20,830 bases of DNA. It comes from DASXTB01 sp036505615. GTDB taxonomy: Bacteria > Acidobacteriota > UBA6911 > JACQSX01. Below, piece after piece: positions 13,658 to 20,259 of the stretch. Where the stretch lies: assembly GCA_036505615.1 (NCBI GenBank), contig DASXTB010000153.1, forward strand, positions 1 through 20,830, given 5' to 3'. The position numbers and the translations under genes were made by a program. The stretch's first letter is position 1, and the number at the start of each line of letters is the position of its first letter. Below the pieces are notes generated by a model. The model was given only the letters and a program-made list of their open reading frames with translations. It made no database searches and was not told where the DNA came from.

Positions 13658-16600
13658 TCAGAAACTCAACCGCATTGCAAACCGGATCTGGCGCTCGTCG
13701 GGCTGTGCGCTTGTGACCGTCATGAAGGTCGAAGCATCCGAGGCGTTGGCATTCGGGTTGTTGAAGTGCGGCGTGTTGGTGAAATTAAAGGCTTCCGTCC
13801 GGAATTGCATCTCCACCCGCTCGGTCACCTGGAATTTGCGAAACAGCCCCAGGTCGAGGTTCACGGCGCCCGGCCCTCGCAGCGTGTTGCGGCCGCTGTT
13901 GCCAAACCGCACTTCGGTCACCGGGCGGAAAGCAGAAGGATCAAAAAACGGATTTCCCAGCCCGATTCCGCCAAGTTGTTTGACCTCGGCTTTAACTTGA
14001 TCGGCCACCTGGCTGTTGCCGGGCGCGTTCAGCGAAGCGCCGCTGGAAGTAACGGTAAACGGGTTTCCACTATAGGCGCTTACAATCCCGTTCAACTGCC
14101 ATCCGCCGAATAGTGCCCGCGCCAGTCCACCGCCTTTGGAGCTGAAGGGAAGTTCATAAATCCAGGCAACCCGGAGATTCTGTGTGCGATCATAGCCGGC
14201 CAGCGCCCGCTGGCGATAGAGAACGGACGGATGCATGAAAAGCGGAGCATCCTCTCCGCTGTCGTTCTGAAAGTTGATTGCCTTGGACCATGTGTATGCA
14301 GTCTTTACGAACAGACCGCCGCTGAACCTGCGATCCAGGGTCGCCTGCAGCGAATCATAAAGCGCTGTCTGCCAGGGAATATGCAGTTGCGTGCTGGCCG
14401 AGCGCCCGAATTTCACAAACAGTGGCCGGCCGGCCGAGCCGGTTCCCGGAGGCGCGGCATTGAGCTCAAGCTGGGCAATCTGGCGTATGCTGCGCGTAGC
14501 AACATATCCCACCGATCCGACCAGGTTCAGCGCTAATTCCCGCTCATAGATCAGGTTCCAGGATTGGATGTACCCCCGCTTGAACCGTCCCTTCTCCATC
14601 GTGCGCGTTCCGATAGTTGGGGGAATATCGATGATTCCTTTGCTGATGTCCGGCCCGGTGATTGCAGGGATACCCTGCAAGATTGGGCCGAACGGCTGAA
14701 ACGAATTGGCCCCTTCGTTATCGGAAAAGATCACGACCGGATAAGGAGAGCGCATCGGTCTCGCCATAGGGTACGGATCAATCGTGATTCCATAACCAGT
14801 GCGCACAACGCCTCGGCTTCCCAAACGGTATGCGATTCCAACGCGCGGGGCCAGCAGGGCCTTAGGCACCTCGATTCCCGCATTGTCAGGTACGCCCCCT
14901 TTGCCGCCGATGTACACCTTGTTGTCGTCTGGATCATAGCGCTCGATACCGGTCTCCGTGCGGGTGATCAGCGGGTAGTATTCCCAGCGCAGTCCAAGCG
15001 TGAGAGTCAGCTTCGGAGTCGCCTGCCACCGATCGCGGAAGTAATACCCTTCGAGCCACTCACGAGTGGTCATGGGGTCGTAAAATTGCAGCGCCTTGCC
15101 GAGGTTCTGAGGAAGCCCGAGAAGAAAATCGGCCATCGCATTGTAGCGATTGGGAGATGTTCCTCCCCGCAGGGCAGTCACTCCTCCGGTGAACCGAAAA
15201 TCCCCGCGCGGGCTTCTGCCGCCCAGCTCCGGCTGCCAGTGGTTCATGTGCTGTCTGGCGATATCAACGCCGAAACGAATGTCGTGTTTATCGCGCGACC
15301 AATTCGCGTTTGCCGTGAATGTCCCGCTGTTGTCGCGGCGGTCGACCGGACTCCAGGTAGCCGTGTTGCCGAGGCTGGTGTAACCGGAGATTTCAAATAT
15401 CGGCATTCCGCTCTGGCGTATGTCCGGACCGTTCGTGCCGGGAATTCCCAGCACGTCGGTCCCGAAGTTTGTTCCGAAATCGGGCCCGCGTGTGGAATGC
15501 GCGTAGCGGCTGAAACCGATCGTTCCATCCACCAGAAATCGTGCAGAAAACAAATGGGTGCCGCCGAGAGTGGCCAGTTGCACCCGCGTGGTTCCGAGAC
15601 CCGCGCCGCCGCTGATGGACAGAGCAGGGCCGCCGGCTTCCTTCAGAGCAAACTGACACAGCACGGGAGCATTCATCAGGCTGTACTTCCCCCAGATCGT
15701 TGTGGCGGCAGACCTCACCCAATCCAGTTTGAAATCGTAATTGTCGCGGTCGAAAACCTGAGGTCCCGAACCGTAGTAATTGTTGGTAAAACCCGGCTGG
15801 TTGGGGAGAGGAATGAGCGCCAGCATCTTTTTCGCCACCGGGTCGATGCGCGCCGCCGGGATAGTGGTGCCCAGGGAAGTTCGTCCAGATCCGTCGGGCT
15901 TGCCCGTGTTGGGATCGAAAAGTTGCACGCCGGTTCCCGAGAAATCCCCCACCCGCATCGCAGCCGTCGGCACGGTGTACAGTTGGGAGAAATTCTGCCG
16001 TTCGCGCATCGCTTCCCAGCTCGTGAAGAAGAACAATTTGTCCTTCTTGATGGGGCCTCCGAACGTGCCGCCGTACATGGTCAAAAGATTTTTCGGTACA
16101 CCGCTGTCCGGAGGTGTAAAGAAATTTTTGGCGCGCAGCGCGCTGTTGCTGTGATACCCAAAAGCAACGCCGTGGTATTCGTTCGTTCCCGACTTGGTCT
16201 GCACGGTAATGGCAGCGCCGCCGGCCAGTCCCTGCTCCGCGTCGAAGTTGTTAGTGGAAACATTAACCGTCTGAATGGATTCCTGGGGAGCTACATAGAG
16301 AACGTGGTGCGGCAGCCAGGTCAGCACCGTGGTGGCTCCGTCCAGTCGAGTATTGTTGCTGTTGCGGGCAGTGCCGTTCACATTGGTGGTCAGGCCTCTG
16401 GCCGGAGTATCCGTTACGGCATTCTGGAAGCGCGCCGGCGTGGTGCCGGGAACCAAGTCGATCAGGCTCTGGTAATTTCGATAGATGTTTATCGGCAGGT
16501 CGGTGACTTCTTTGGACGTAAGCTCTTTGTGAACGTCCGTCTTATCCGTCTGTAGCGCAATTGCGCCGCCTGCAACGGTTACCATCTCTGAGACTTCACC

Positions 16601-16978
16601 CACCTGCAACATGGCGTTAACGCGCGAAACGTTGTTAACGGTGACGAGCACATCCGTCTTGACGAATTCCTTAAAACCAGGAAGGCCGACCTTTACCGCA
16701 TAGGTTCCAGCCGGGACGTCGGAGAAACTGAAGGCTCCCGTATCTCCTGTCAATGCCTCGCGCACCTGGTTGGTCTGCGTGTTGATGATTTTGACGGTGG
16801 CGCCTGGAACGGCTGCCTGGCTGGGATCGGTCACATTGCCGACGATGCTTCCATAAAGCACCTGCGCATAGACGACGCCTGGCAACGCGGTCGCCAAGAT
16901 AACGGCAACGCAAAATACAAAACAAAGACGCCGAAGCAATATTGAGTGGATACAGCGAACAACGGGAAGCTGACTCAT
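13658..16978 (-). CDS. Oar-like TonB-dependent outer-membrane receptor
   Basis: 1106 residues; the ATG at 16978 has AAGGAGG 6 nt upstream. A signal peptide (to about residue 38, VVYA-Q) is followed by a carboxypeptidase-regulatory-like/CnaB domain at about 42-125 (GSIVGNVTDPSQAAVPGATV, LTGDTGAFSFSDVPAGTYAV). Next comes a plug domain at about 140-260 (PQESIQTVNVSTNNFDAEQG, GAAITVQTKSGTNEYHG), then a long 22-strand-type barrel with YNAMADFLLGLPQNLGK, LTLGLRWEYYPLI, FNFTNTPHFNNPNANASD and a terminal aromatic (RFAMRLSF). Acidobacteria carry many such Oar/TonB receptors, thought to import large substrates such as oligosaccharides; the substrate is unknown. It is a single gene. The upstream leader can form two alternative small hairpins, one covering the Shine-Dalgarno. 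Confidence 0.95.
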   Translation of the reverse strand: MSQLPVVRCIHSILLRRLCFVFCVAVILATALPGVVYAQVLYGSIVGNVTDPSQAAVPGATVKIINTQTNQVREALTGDTGAFSFSDVPAGTYAVKVGLPGFKEFVKTDVLVTVNNVSRVNAMLQVGEVSEMVTVAGGAIALQTDKTDVHKELTSKEVTDLPINIYRNYQSLIDLVPGTTPARFQNAVTDTPARGLTTNVNGTARNSNNTRLDGATTVLTWLPHHVLYVAPQESIQTVNVSTNNFDAEQGLAGGAAITVQTKSGTNEYHGVAFGYHSNSALRAKNFFTPPDSGVPKNLLTMYGGTFGGPIKKDKLFFFTSWEAMRERQNFSQLYTVPTAAMRVGDFSGTGVQLFDPNTGKPDGSGRTSLGTTIPAARIDPVAKKMLALIPLPNQPGFTNNYYGSGPQVFDRDNYDFKLDWVRSAATTIWGKYSLMNAPVLCQFALKEAGGPALSISGGAGLGTTRVQLATLGGTHLFSARFLVDGTIGFSRYAHSTRGPDFGTNFGTDVLGIPGTNGPDIRQSGMPIFEISGYTSLGNTATWSPVDRRDNSGTFTANANWSRDKHDIRFGVDIARQHMNHWQPELGGRSPRGDFRFTGGVTALRGGTSPNRYNAMADFLLGLPQNLGKALQFYDPMTTREWLEGYYFRDRWQATPKLTLTLGLRWEYYPLITRTETGIERYDPDDNKVYIGGKGGVPDNAGIEVPKALLAPRVGIAYRLGSRGVVRTGYGITIDPYPMARPMRSPYPVVIFSDNEGANSFQPFGPILQGIPAITGPDISKGIIDIPPTIGTRTMEKGRFKRGYIQSWNLIYERELALNLVGSVGYVATRSIRQIAQLELNAAPPGTGSAGRPLFVKFGRSASTQLHIPWQTALYDSLQATLDRRFSGGLFVKTAYTWSKAINFQNDSGEDAPLFMHPSVLYRQRALAGYDRTQNLRVAWIYELPFSSKGGGLARALFGGWQLNGIVSAYSGNPFTVTSSGASLNAPGNSQVADQVKAEVKQLGGIGLGNPFFDPSAFRPVTEVRFGNSGRNTLRGPGAVNLDLGLFRKFQVTERVEMQFRTEAFNFTNTPHFNNPNANASDASTFMTVTSAQPDERQIRFAMRLSF

Positions 16979-16982
16979 CGGA

Positions 16983-17006
16983 AGCCTCCTTAGGCTGTTA
17001 AAGCCT
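16983..17006 (-). promoter_or_regulatory. TonB-receptor leader with mutually exclusive 5-bp hairpins
   Basis: On the minus strand, AGGCT (plus 17002-17006), AGCCT (16992-16996) and AGGCT (16983-16987) occur in that order. The middle segment can pair with either neighbour. Pairing with the 3' one places the ribosome-binding AAGGAGG in the loop and stem. The stems are short, so a real switch is uncertain; the Shine-Dalgarno itself (plus 16985-16991) is clear. Confidence 0.35.
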
Positions 17007-17252
17007 CATTTGGGGAATGATACTTCTGTGTAGACCTGAATCTGCAGGATGTCAAGTATTTAAGGAGGTTTTGGTTAAGTCGGTTATTGAAAATACTGAA
17101 CCGCAAAGAAAGCAAATCGTTCTGGCTGAGTGCGTTTTTCTCCCTAGGATAAGTGACGGCCCACTCCAGTTGGCGGCCAAACTACAATTGTCTATAGGGG
17201 TTGAACCGTTTATCACAGGGTTAGCTCCCGCAGAACGCGAAAGGGGTTGGTT
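17007..17252. other. Intergenic spacer, no recognised gene
   Basis: This holds the presumed promoter region of the TonB receptor. A TAAGGAGG-like sequence near 17060 on the plus strand has no following ORF of quality. Near the right end, AAAGGGG (17240-17246) precedes the small ORF at 17253. Confidence 0.4.
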
Positions 17253-17510
17253 GTGGTCAAAAAGAAAACTTCAAAGACGTCCGCTTCTGTTAAGCGACCC
17301 GACCGCCAGGATTCAGGCGAAGGTCAAAAGGCGCCTACGCCGAGCCCGCCAGAAGAGGGTCGCAAAGAGCAGATAAGGGAACAGTTCGAACAATTGCATC
17401 GCTCAAAAAACCCGCCCAAACAGGGACCGCTCGAGCGCGGGGAGATCAAAAGACGAGAGCACGTGCACCGGCTCCAGCGCCGGGGTCAACCGCCCCGTGG
17501 CAACGTTTAG
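17253..17510 (+). CDS. Small, highly charged hypothetical protein
   Basis: 85 residues from GTG at 17253 (AAAGGGG 6 nt upstream); a TTG at 17247 is less likely. The composition is strongly hydrophilic: basic KKKTSKTSASVKR at the start, a proline-rich KAPTPSPPEEGRKEQ, then a helical REQFEQLHRSKNPPKQGPLE and a basic RGEIKRREHVHRLQRRGQPP tail. It has no signal peptide and no cysteine. The composition is like small unstructured nucleic-acid-binding or stress proteins, but no family was recognised. Its last ~50 nt overlap the GC-rich stem-forming segment. Coding status is plausible, not certain. Confidence 0.4.
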   Translation: MVKKKTSKTSASVKRPDRQDSGEGQKAPTPSPPEEGRKEQIREQFEQLHRSKNPPKQGPLERGEIKRREHVHRLQRRGQPPRGNV

Positions 17511-17730
17511 CGGGGCTTACTTGGCCGCCGGGGGTTACCTGGCCACCGACGATCTCCTGCTTCCGTGGCTGCCGGCAGCGCCGGATTGCAACCGGCGAGA
17601 CTGGCTCAGAGCGGCCGAGTCCGCAGAGGGGGCTGTGCGGTTTCCGCGTCTGCACCCATGTCAGAGCCGGCTGCGTAAGCGGCCGGTCCCGCCCGTGTGA
17701 GTTGTCGACTCTTGTGAGTCCGACGGGACC
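17468..17730 (+). ncRNA. Candidate structured RNA / long structured leader
   Basis: This GC-rich segment can form successive stems: CCGGC/GCCGG (17468, 17479); GCCCCG/CGGGGC (17492-17516); GCCAC/GTGGC (17542, 17665 not paired; partner at 17565); CGCCGG/CCGGCG with 7-nt loop (17579-17597); GCGG/CCGC (17611, 17621); GCAGA/TCTGC enclosing GCGG-TTT-CCGC (17623-17653). It also has an 8-bp stem CCGGCTGC-GTAA-GCGGCCGG with a GNRA-type loop (17667-17686). GGTCCC/GGGACC (17685, 17725) encloses GTCGACTC-TTGT-GAGTcCGAC (17704-17724). Some stems are alternatives. No known RNA family (RNase P, tmRNA, 6S, SRP, riboswitch cores) was recognised. GC-rich DNA forms stems by chance, so this is a candidate only. 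Confidence 0.3.
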
Positions 17731-17766
17731 CCGCACTCACGTGATTATCACTAGGGAGGGAAACCA

Positions 17767-17841
17767 ATGGCATCAGTCAGCTCAGCTCGTCAGCTTGTCG
17801 GGCCATACCTTGATCCTGTGCCGAGCAGCAATGATTGTTAA
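17767..17841 (+). CDS. Putative 24-residue leader peptide
   Basis: The ATG at 17767 follows a strong Shine-Dalgarno, AGGGAGGG (17753-17760), and reads MASVSSARQLVGPYLDPVPS then SNDC, ending in TAA at 17839-17841. It lies 41 nt upstream of the next gene and directly after the stem-forming region. The good ribosome-binding site is the main argument; the peptide was not recognised. It could be an upstream regulatory ORF for the gene at 17883, or a decayed gene start. Confidence 0.35.
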   Translation: MASVSSARQLVGPYLDPVPSSNDC

Positions 17842-17882
17842 CAACTCATCATCCATGAGCGTCTACCATATAAGGAGGACCC

Positions 17883-18302
17883 ATGTATAACACTTGGCAG
17901 CGGCTTGCAATGATTCTCACGGTGCTCAATCTCGTGCTCCTAATGTTAGTTCTGGCTCAGCTTCGACCGGCGGCCGCCCAAGATGTCACGCCGGTACTTC
18001 GTGGCCACGCGTTGGAGCTCGTAGACGACCAAGGGCGTGTCCGTGCGGAAATCAAGGTGCTCCCGGCGCAGCCTACGTTGAAGATGCCCGATGGCACGAC
18101 GGGATATCCAGAGACAGTACAATTGCGCCTGATCAATTCGAAGGGCGGCCCTAACGTTAAGCTCGGCGCGACCGAGGACGGATCGGGGCTAGTTCTGGGC
18201 GGCGAGTCAAACCCGACGCATGTGCAGATCCTGGCACGAGGCGCGAGCCCCTTCTTAAAGCTCGTCAACAAAGATGGTCAGCAGCAGCTCATCAAACCGT
18301 AG
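17883..18302 (+). CDS. Small exported hypothetical protein
   Basis: 139 residues; the ATG at 17883 has AAGGAGG (17872-17878). The N-terminus is a signal peptide or membrane anchor (RLAMILTVLNLVLLMLVLAQ, then AAAQ, residues ~7-33). The mature part is beta-rich: LRGHALELVDDQGRVRAEIK, PDGTTGYPETVQLRLINSKG, KLGATEDGSGLVLGGES, VQILARGASPFLKLVNKDG and an end in QQQLIKP. From memory, this GTTGYPETVxLRLI/NKDGxxQLIKP pattern recurs in uncharacterised exported proteins of acidobacteria and other soil bacteria. No catalytic motif is visible. A periplasmic or surface location is inferred; function is unknown. A 13-bp hairpin at 18387-18418 lies downstream. Confidence 0.8.
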   Translation: MYNTWQRLAMILTVLNLVLLMLVLAQLRPAAAQDVTPVLRGHALELVDDQGRVRAEIKVLPAQPTLKMPDGTTGYPETVQLRLINSKGGPNVKLGATEDGSGLVLGGESNPTHVQILARGASPFLKLVNKDGQQQLIKP

Positions 18303-18665
18303 GGCCGTGTTGCCAAATGGCCTCCCTTGGCCTTGTGCCGGGAGAGCCGAGATTTTCCACTAGAACGGATCGTTACCCAAACAATGGCGCCTCCGCCGGG
18401 CGTGACCCGGCGGAGCGCAAGATTTTCGCAGGAAGTGGGATCCTGGCTCCGGATGAAGATAGCGTGAAGCTTTATGACAAGGTACCGCCCGACCACGGTA
18501 GCCGATTGGCGATATCGTATCTGCGCCTTCCGCCGGTCGACTGGAGCGACCTCTCAGTAGCGGCGCTAGTCGAGGCCGGTATGCATGATGAGCGGTCGAT
18601 TGATAGCAGACGCAACGAAGGGGCCAGCAGCTTTATGACGCGTGTACCAAGCCGGCCAGCTGTAG
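18303..18665. other. Non-coding spacer with one strong hairpin
   Basis: No convincing gene was seen. The open frame that crosses it on the plus strand lacks a ribosome-binding site and runs antisense into the better gene at 18666-18911. The notable element is the hairpin at 18387-18418. Confidence 0.5.
18387..18418. terminator. Strong GC hairpin, possible terminator
   Basis: CTCCGCCGGG (18391-18400), loop CGTGA, and CCCGGCGGAG (18406-18415) pair perfectly; after a one-base bulge, GCG (18387-18389) and CGC (18416-18418) add three pairs. Plus-strand sequence after it is AAGATTTTCG, a weak U-run. It could end transcription of 17883-18302 or be another intergenic palindrome. Confidence 0.45.
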
Positions 18666-18911
18666 TTAGAGCCTCGTCCCCCGCGCTGGCTGGCCTTGCA
18701 GCAGGAATGTTTTGGGATATTGGCCTTCCCCACACAGCTTGAACGATCCAAAATCTTTGTACCACTCGTCCTCTGGAACCTCGGGATTTGACTCAATCCA
18801 GAGTCGCAGTTGATTCAGATCCGTGAGGGTGATGCGTCGATCACGCATTTTCTCGACGAGGTGGTGCCGCAGCACTTCGGGGAACTTTTCCCATACTTCG
18901 ATCTTTGGCAT
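18666..18911 (-). CDS. Unknown protein paired with RHH regulator (candidate toxin or partner)
   Basis: 81 residues: MPKIEVWEKFPEVLRHHLVE, KMRDRRITLTDLNQLRLWIE, SNPEVPEDEWYKDFGSFKLC, then GEGQYPKTFLLQGQPARGTRL. The N-terminal half is helical, and the C-terminal half carries the distinctive WYKDFGSFKLCGEGxYPKTFL segment. From memory, similar small proteins occur widely in cyanobacteria and acidobacteria next to a small RHH gene, but I know no established function. The ATG at 18911 shares one base with the TAA of the upstream RHH gene (TAATG), so translation is probably coupled. Size, order and overlap are those of a type II toxin-antitoxin module, with this as the possible toxin. That role is inference only; no RelE, PIN or MazF motif is present. 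Confidence 0.7.
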   Translation of the reverse strand: MPKIEVWEKFPEVLRHHLVEKMRDRRITLTDLNQLRLWIESNPEVPEDEWYKDFGSFKLCGEGQYPKTFLLQGQPARGTRL

Positions 18912-19168
18912 TACCTGCCGAAGACTATGTGTCCGAGTTGCTCACCGAGGCGCTGAGCTTCCTTTGGGTCAGCTGCGGCTCGAAAGCGGCCGGCAAGCTC
19001 GAAGAATGCCTTCTCTCTTTGTTTTTGTGCTTCGATTCCCTCTTCGAGCAGTTCCACCAACATGCGATTGGCGCTCAGACGCCGGCGCTTTGCCATGCTG
19101 CGGACTCGGCTGGCTACTTTTGCGGGAAGTGTTACGCTTTGGCGAACAGCCTTTTTCTTCGCTGGCAT
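18911..19168 (-). CDS. Ribbon-helix-helix (CopG-like) regulator, candidate antitoxin
   Basis: 85 residues from the ATG at 19168 (MPAKKKAVRQSVTLPAKVAS). An in-frame TTG 12 codons upstream (19204) is rejected because the extension would run through the promoter and operator. A basic lysine-rich start is followed by an RHH fold: strand AVRQSVTLP, helix KVASRVRSMAKRR, turn LSANRML, helix VELLEEGIEAQKQREKAFFE. The C-terminal region (RFRAAADPKEAQRLGEQLGHIVFG) is likely the partner-binding part. There is no Shine-Dalgarno; a -10-like CATACT ends 6 nt before the ATG, the same geometry as the module 1 antitoxin at 3550, suggesting a leaderless transcript. It is in an operon with the downstream 81-residue unknown. 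Confidence 0.8.
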   Translation of the reverse strand: MPAKKKAVRQSVTLPAKVASRVRSMAKRRRLSANRMLVELLEEGIEAQKQREKAFFELAGRFRAAADPKEAQRLGEQLGHIVFGR

Positions 19169-19169
19169 G

Positions 19170-19204
19170 ACACCAGTATGCACCAGAATGGTGTGCTTTG
19201 GCAA
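19170..19204 (-). promoter_or_regulatory. Probable promoter and operator of the RHH pair
   Basis: On the minus strand, TTGCCA (plus 19199-19204) and CATACT (plus 19175-19180) are 18 bp apart, and CATACT is 6 nt from the ATG. Between and around them are CACCAG at 19171 and 19181 and TGGTGTG at 19189. CACCA-GAA-TGGTG (19181-19193) is a palindrome, and ACACCA (19170-19175) is also complementary to TGGTGT (19189-19194). These repeated half-sites suit binding by an RHH protein. Confidence 0.55.
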
Positions 19205-19234
19205 GTTTGCGCGAGAAAGAAATCAGAAACAGAG

Positions 19235-19420
19235 CTACAGCGCAGAGCCGCCTGAAGGAAGTCTCACACGCAAGAACTGAGTGCGCTTGTTCATAGGCAA
19301 GGAAAGGAGTCGACGTATCTGCTCGCGCAGCGCTCGGTCATTTTCTCTTTTTAGGCTCTGTAAGGAGTCTCGCCTTAGACTTTGCAACGAATCTCGCTTA
19401 CTTCTTCTTTTCTTTTTCAT
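19235..19420 (-). CDS. Small charged partner protein of the nucleotidyltransferase
   Basis: 61 residues from ATG at 19420 (MKKKRRSKRDSLQSLRRDSL). It overlaps the last 23 nt of the nucleotidyltransferase gene in another frame. It is very basic, with a tandem 8-residue repeat (RDSLQSLR, RDSLQSLK at residues 9-24), a helical ENDRALREQIRRLLSLP and a C-terminal NKRTQFLRVRLPSGGSAL. From memory, the 'LPxxKRTxFLRxRLPxGGSxL' ending is found in small proteins encoded next to AbiEii-like nucleotidyltransferases. It is probably the antitoxin-like or complex-forming partner. A weak GGAA precedes the start. The synonymous differences between the two repeat units support real coding (see findings). Confidence 0.7.
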   Translation of the reverse strand: MKKKRRSKRDSLQSLRRDSLQSLKRENDRALREQIRRLLSLPMNKRTQFLRVRLPSGGSAL

Positions 19421-19868
19421 TTCGAGTCTGTTCCAGAATATCCAGGACCGCCAGATCTCTTTGCCGCCCCAAAGCCTTCTTGCTGCGCATAATGTCGTCA
19501 AGATCTGCTACCCACAGCCAGTGGCTAGCAAAAGAGACTTTAATCGCGCCCGACCTCAACGCCTCAAATGACTTCACTCCATGTAAAGTTGACATAAAAT
19601 CGAGCTGAATGCCCCGGTCGTCATTGATCAGTCGGTACAGATCCGAGGCGGGATAATAGGGTTTTAGAATACGGCCCTGAAGCCTGTCAGCGATGCACTT
19701 GAGCTTCTTCAAGTTCACCGCGGTCCGGCGGAACATAAAATCAAAATCGACTGTGGTCACGGGCGCCCCTTGCAGAGCTGCCGCTGCGTTGCCAACGAGG
19801 ATGACCTCAAGCCTGCACTCGTTCAGCGCCTGAGCGATACTCTTCAGAATCGGCTCTGCATTCATCAT
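19398..19868 (-). CDS. Nucleotidyltransferase-fold protein (AbiEii/DUF1814-like), candidate toxin
   Basis: 156 residues; ATG at 19868 (a second ATG follows immediately) with GAGGT a few nt upstream. The fold signature is present: EVILVGNAAAALQGAPVTTVDFDFMF, with the GN(A)x motif and the metal pair D41 and D43, and a third carboxylate candidate D90 (GIQLDFMS). It ends with the conserved 'VADLDDIMRSKKALGRQRDLAVLDIL' segment seen in AbiEii/MNT-type proteins that lie in toxin-antitoxin or abortive-infection pairs. The usual GS is GN here, which may affect catalysis. It is in an operon with the overlapping 61-residue partner at 19235-19420. No AbiEi-type regulator is adjacent. Target and activity are unknown. 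Confidence 0.8.
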   Translation of the reverse strand: MMNAEPILKSIAQALNECRLEVILVGNAAAALQGAPVTTVDFDFMFRRTAVNLKKLKCIADRLQGRILKPYYPASDLYRLINDDRGIQLDFMSTLHGVKSFEALRSGAIKVSFASHWLWVADLDDIMRSKKALGRQRDLAVLDILEQTRNEKEKKK

Positions 19869-20259
19869 GAAACCTCAGAACGTAAAGTACCACAGGCGTG
19901 CCGCTCCGGCTGCAGTATCATTCGGGTGAACCCAGAGCAACCATCAATGGCGATTCGGTCAGATTGCACCCCACAAGCAGATGAACGAGGTGTCCGGTTT
20001 AGAACCGCCCGATGTCCCCATGATCACCAGGAAAGAGGCAAAATGGTTCAGGAATAGCGGCGGCGATGCTGGGAATCGGATGCGCGCCATTGACAACCAG
20101 TCGCCTTTCCGCGCACACTTTGCGTAGAGCGCTCTGGGGCGCCTCCTGTCCGCGGCAAGGGAGACTACTCCCACCCTCACTAGATGGTTCGAAATCTTGA
20201 ACCTTCTTCCGGCCTGTAATTCAGCGGACTTCAGGCGATACAACGGAAGGAAGGTTTCC
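19869..20259. other. Intergenic region without recognised gene
   Basis: This 391-bp spacer lies between divergent genes. Short frames on both strands lack support. Small palindromes are AGAGCGCTCT (20126-20135) and GGGAG-ACTA-CTCCC (20159-20172). A Shine-Dalgarno-rich GGAAGGAAGG (20245-20254) precedes the gene at 20260. Confidence 0.5.

Noticed and set aside
14564..16555. 663-codon open frame on the plus strand inside the TonB receptor gene
   Set aside because: It is antisense to an unmistakable TonB receptor, has histidine- and arginine-rich shadow composition, no ribosome-binding site and no recognisable domain.
17531..17538. GGGGTTAC resembling the 3' part of a c-di-GMP-I riboswitch
   Set aside because: The other conserved core elements (GGCAAAC and GACGCAAAGCC) are absent.
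17579..17597. T-arm-like stem (minus strand GCCGG-TTGCAAT-CCGGC), possible tRNA
   Set aside because: The loop does not match TTCRANY, and no acceptor, D or anticodon stems fit at the right distances.
17667..17686. GTAA-loop hairpin considered as group II intron domain V
   Set aside because: It is too short, lacks the two-nucleotide bulge and AGC triad arrangement, and no intron-encoded protein is nearby.
17497..17700. 67-codon frame starting at a GTG in the structured region
   Set aside because: The start overlaps the preceding small ORF, there is no Shine-Dalgarno, and the sequence is better explained by the GC-rich stems.
18317..18742. 141-codon plus-strand frame
   Set aside because: It has no ribosome-binding site, mixed composition, and runs antisense into the better-supported gene at 18666-18911.
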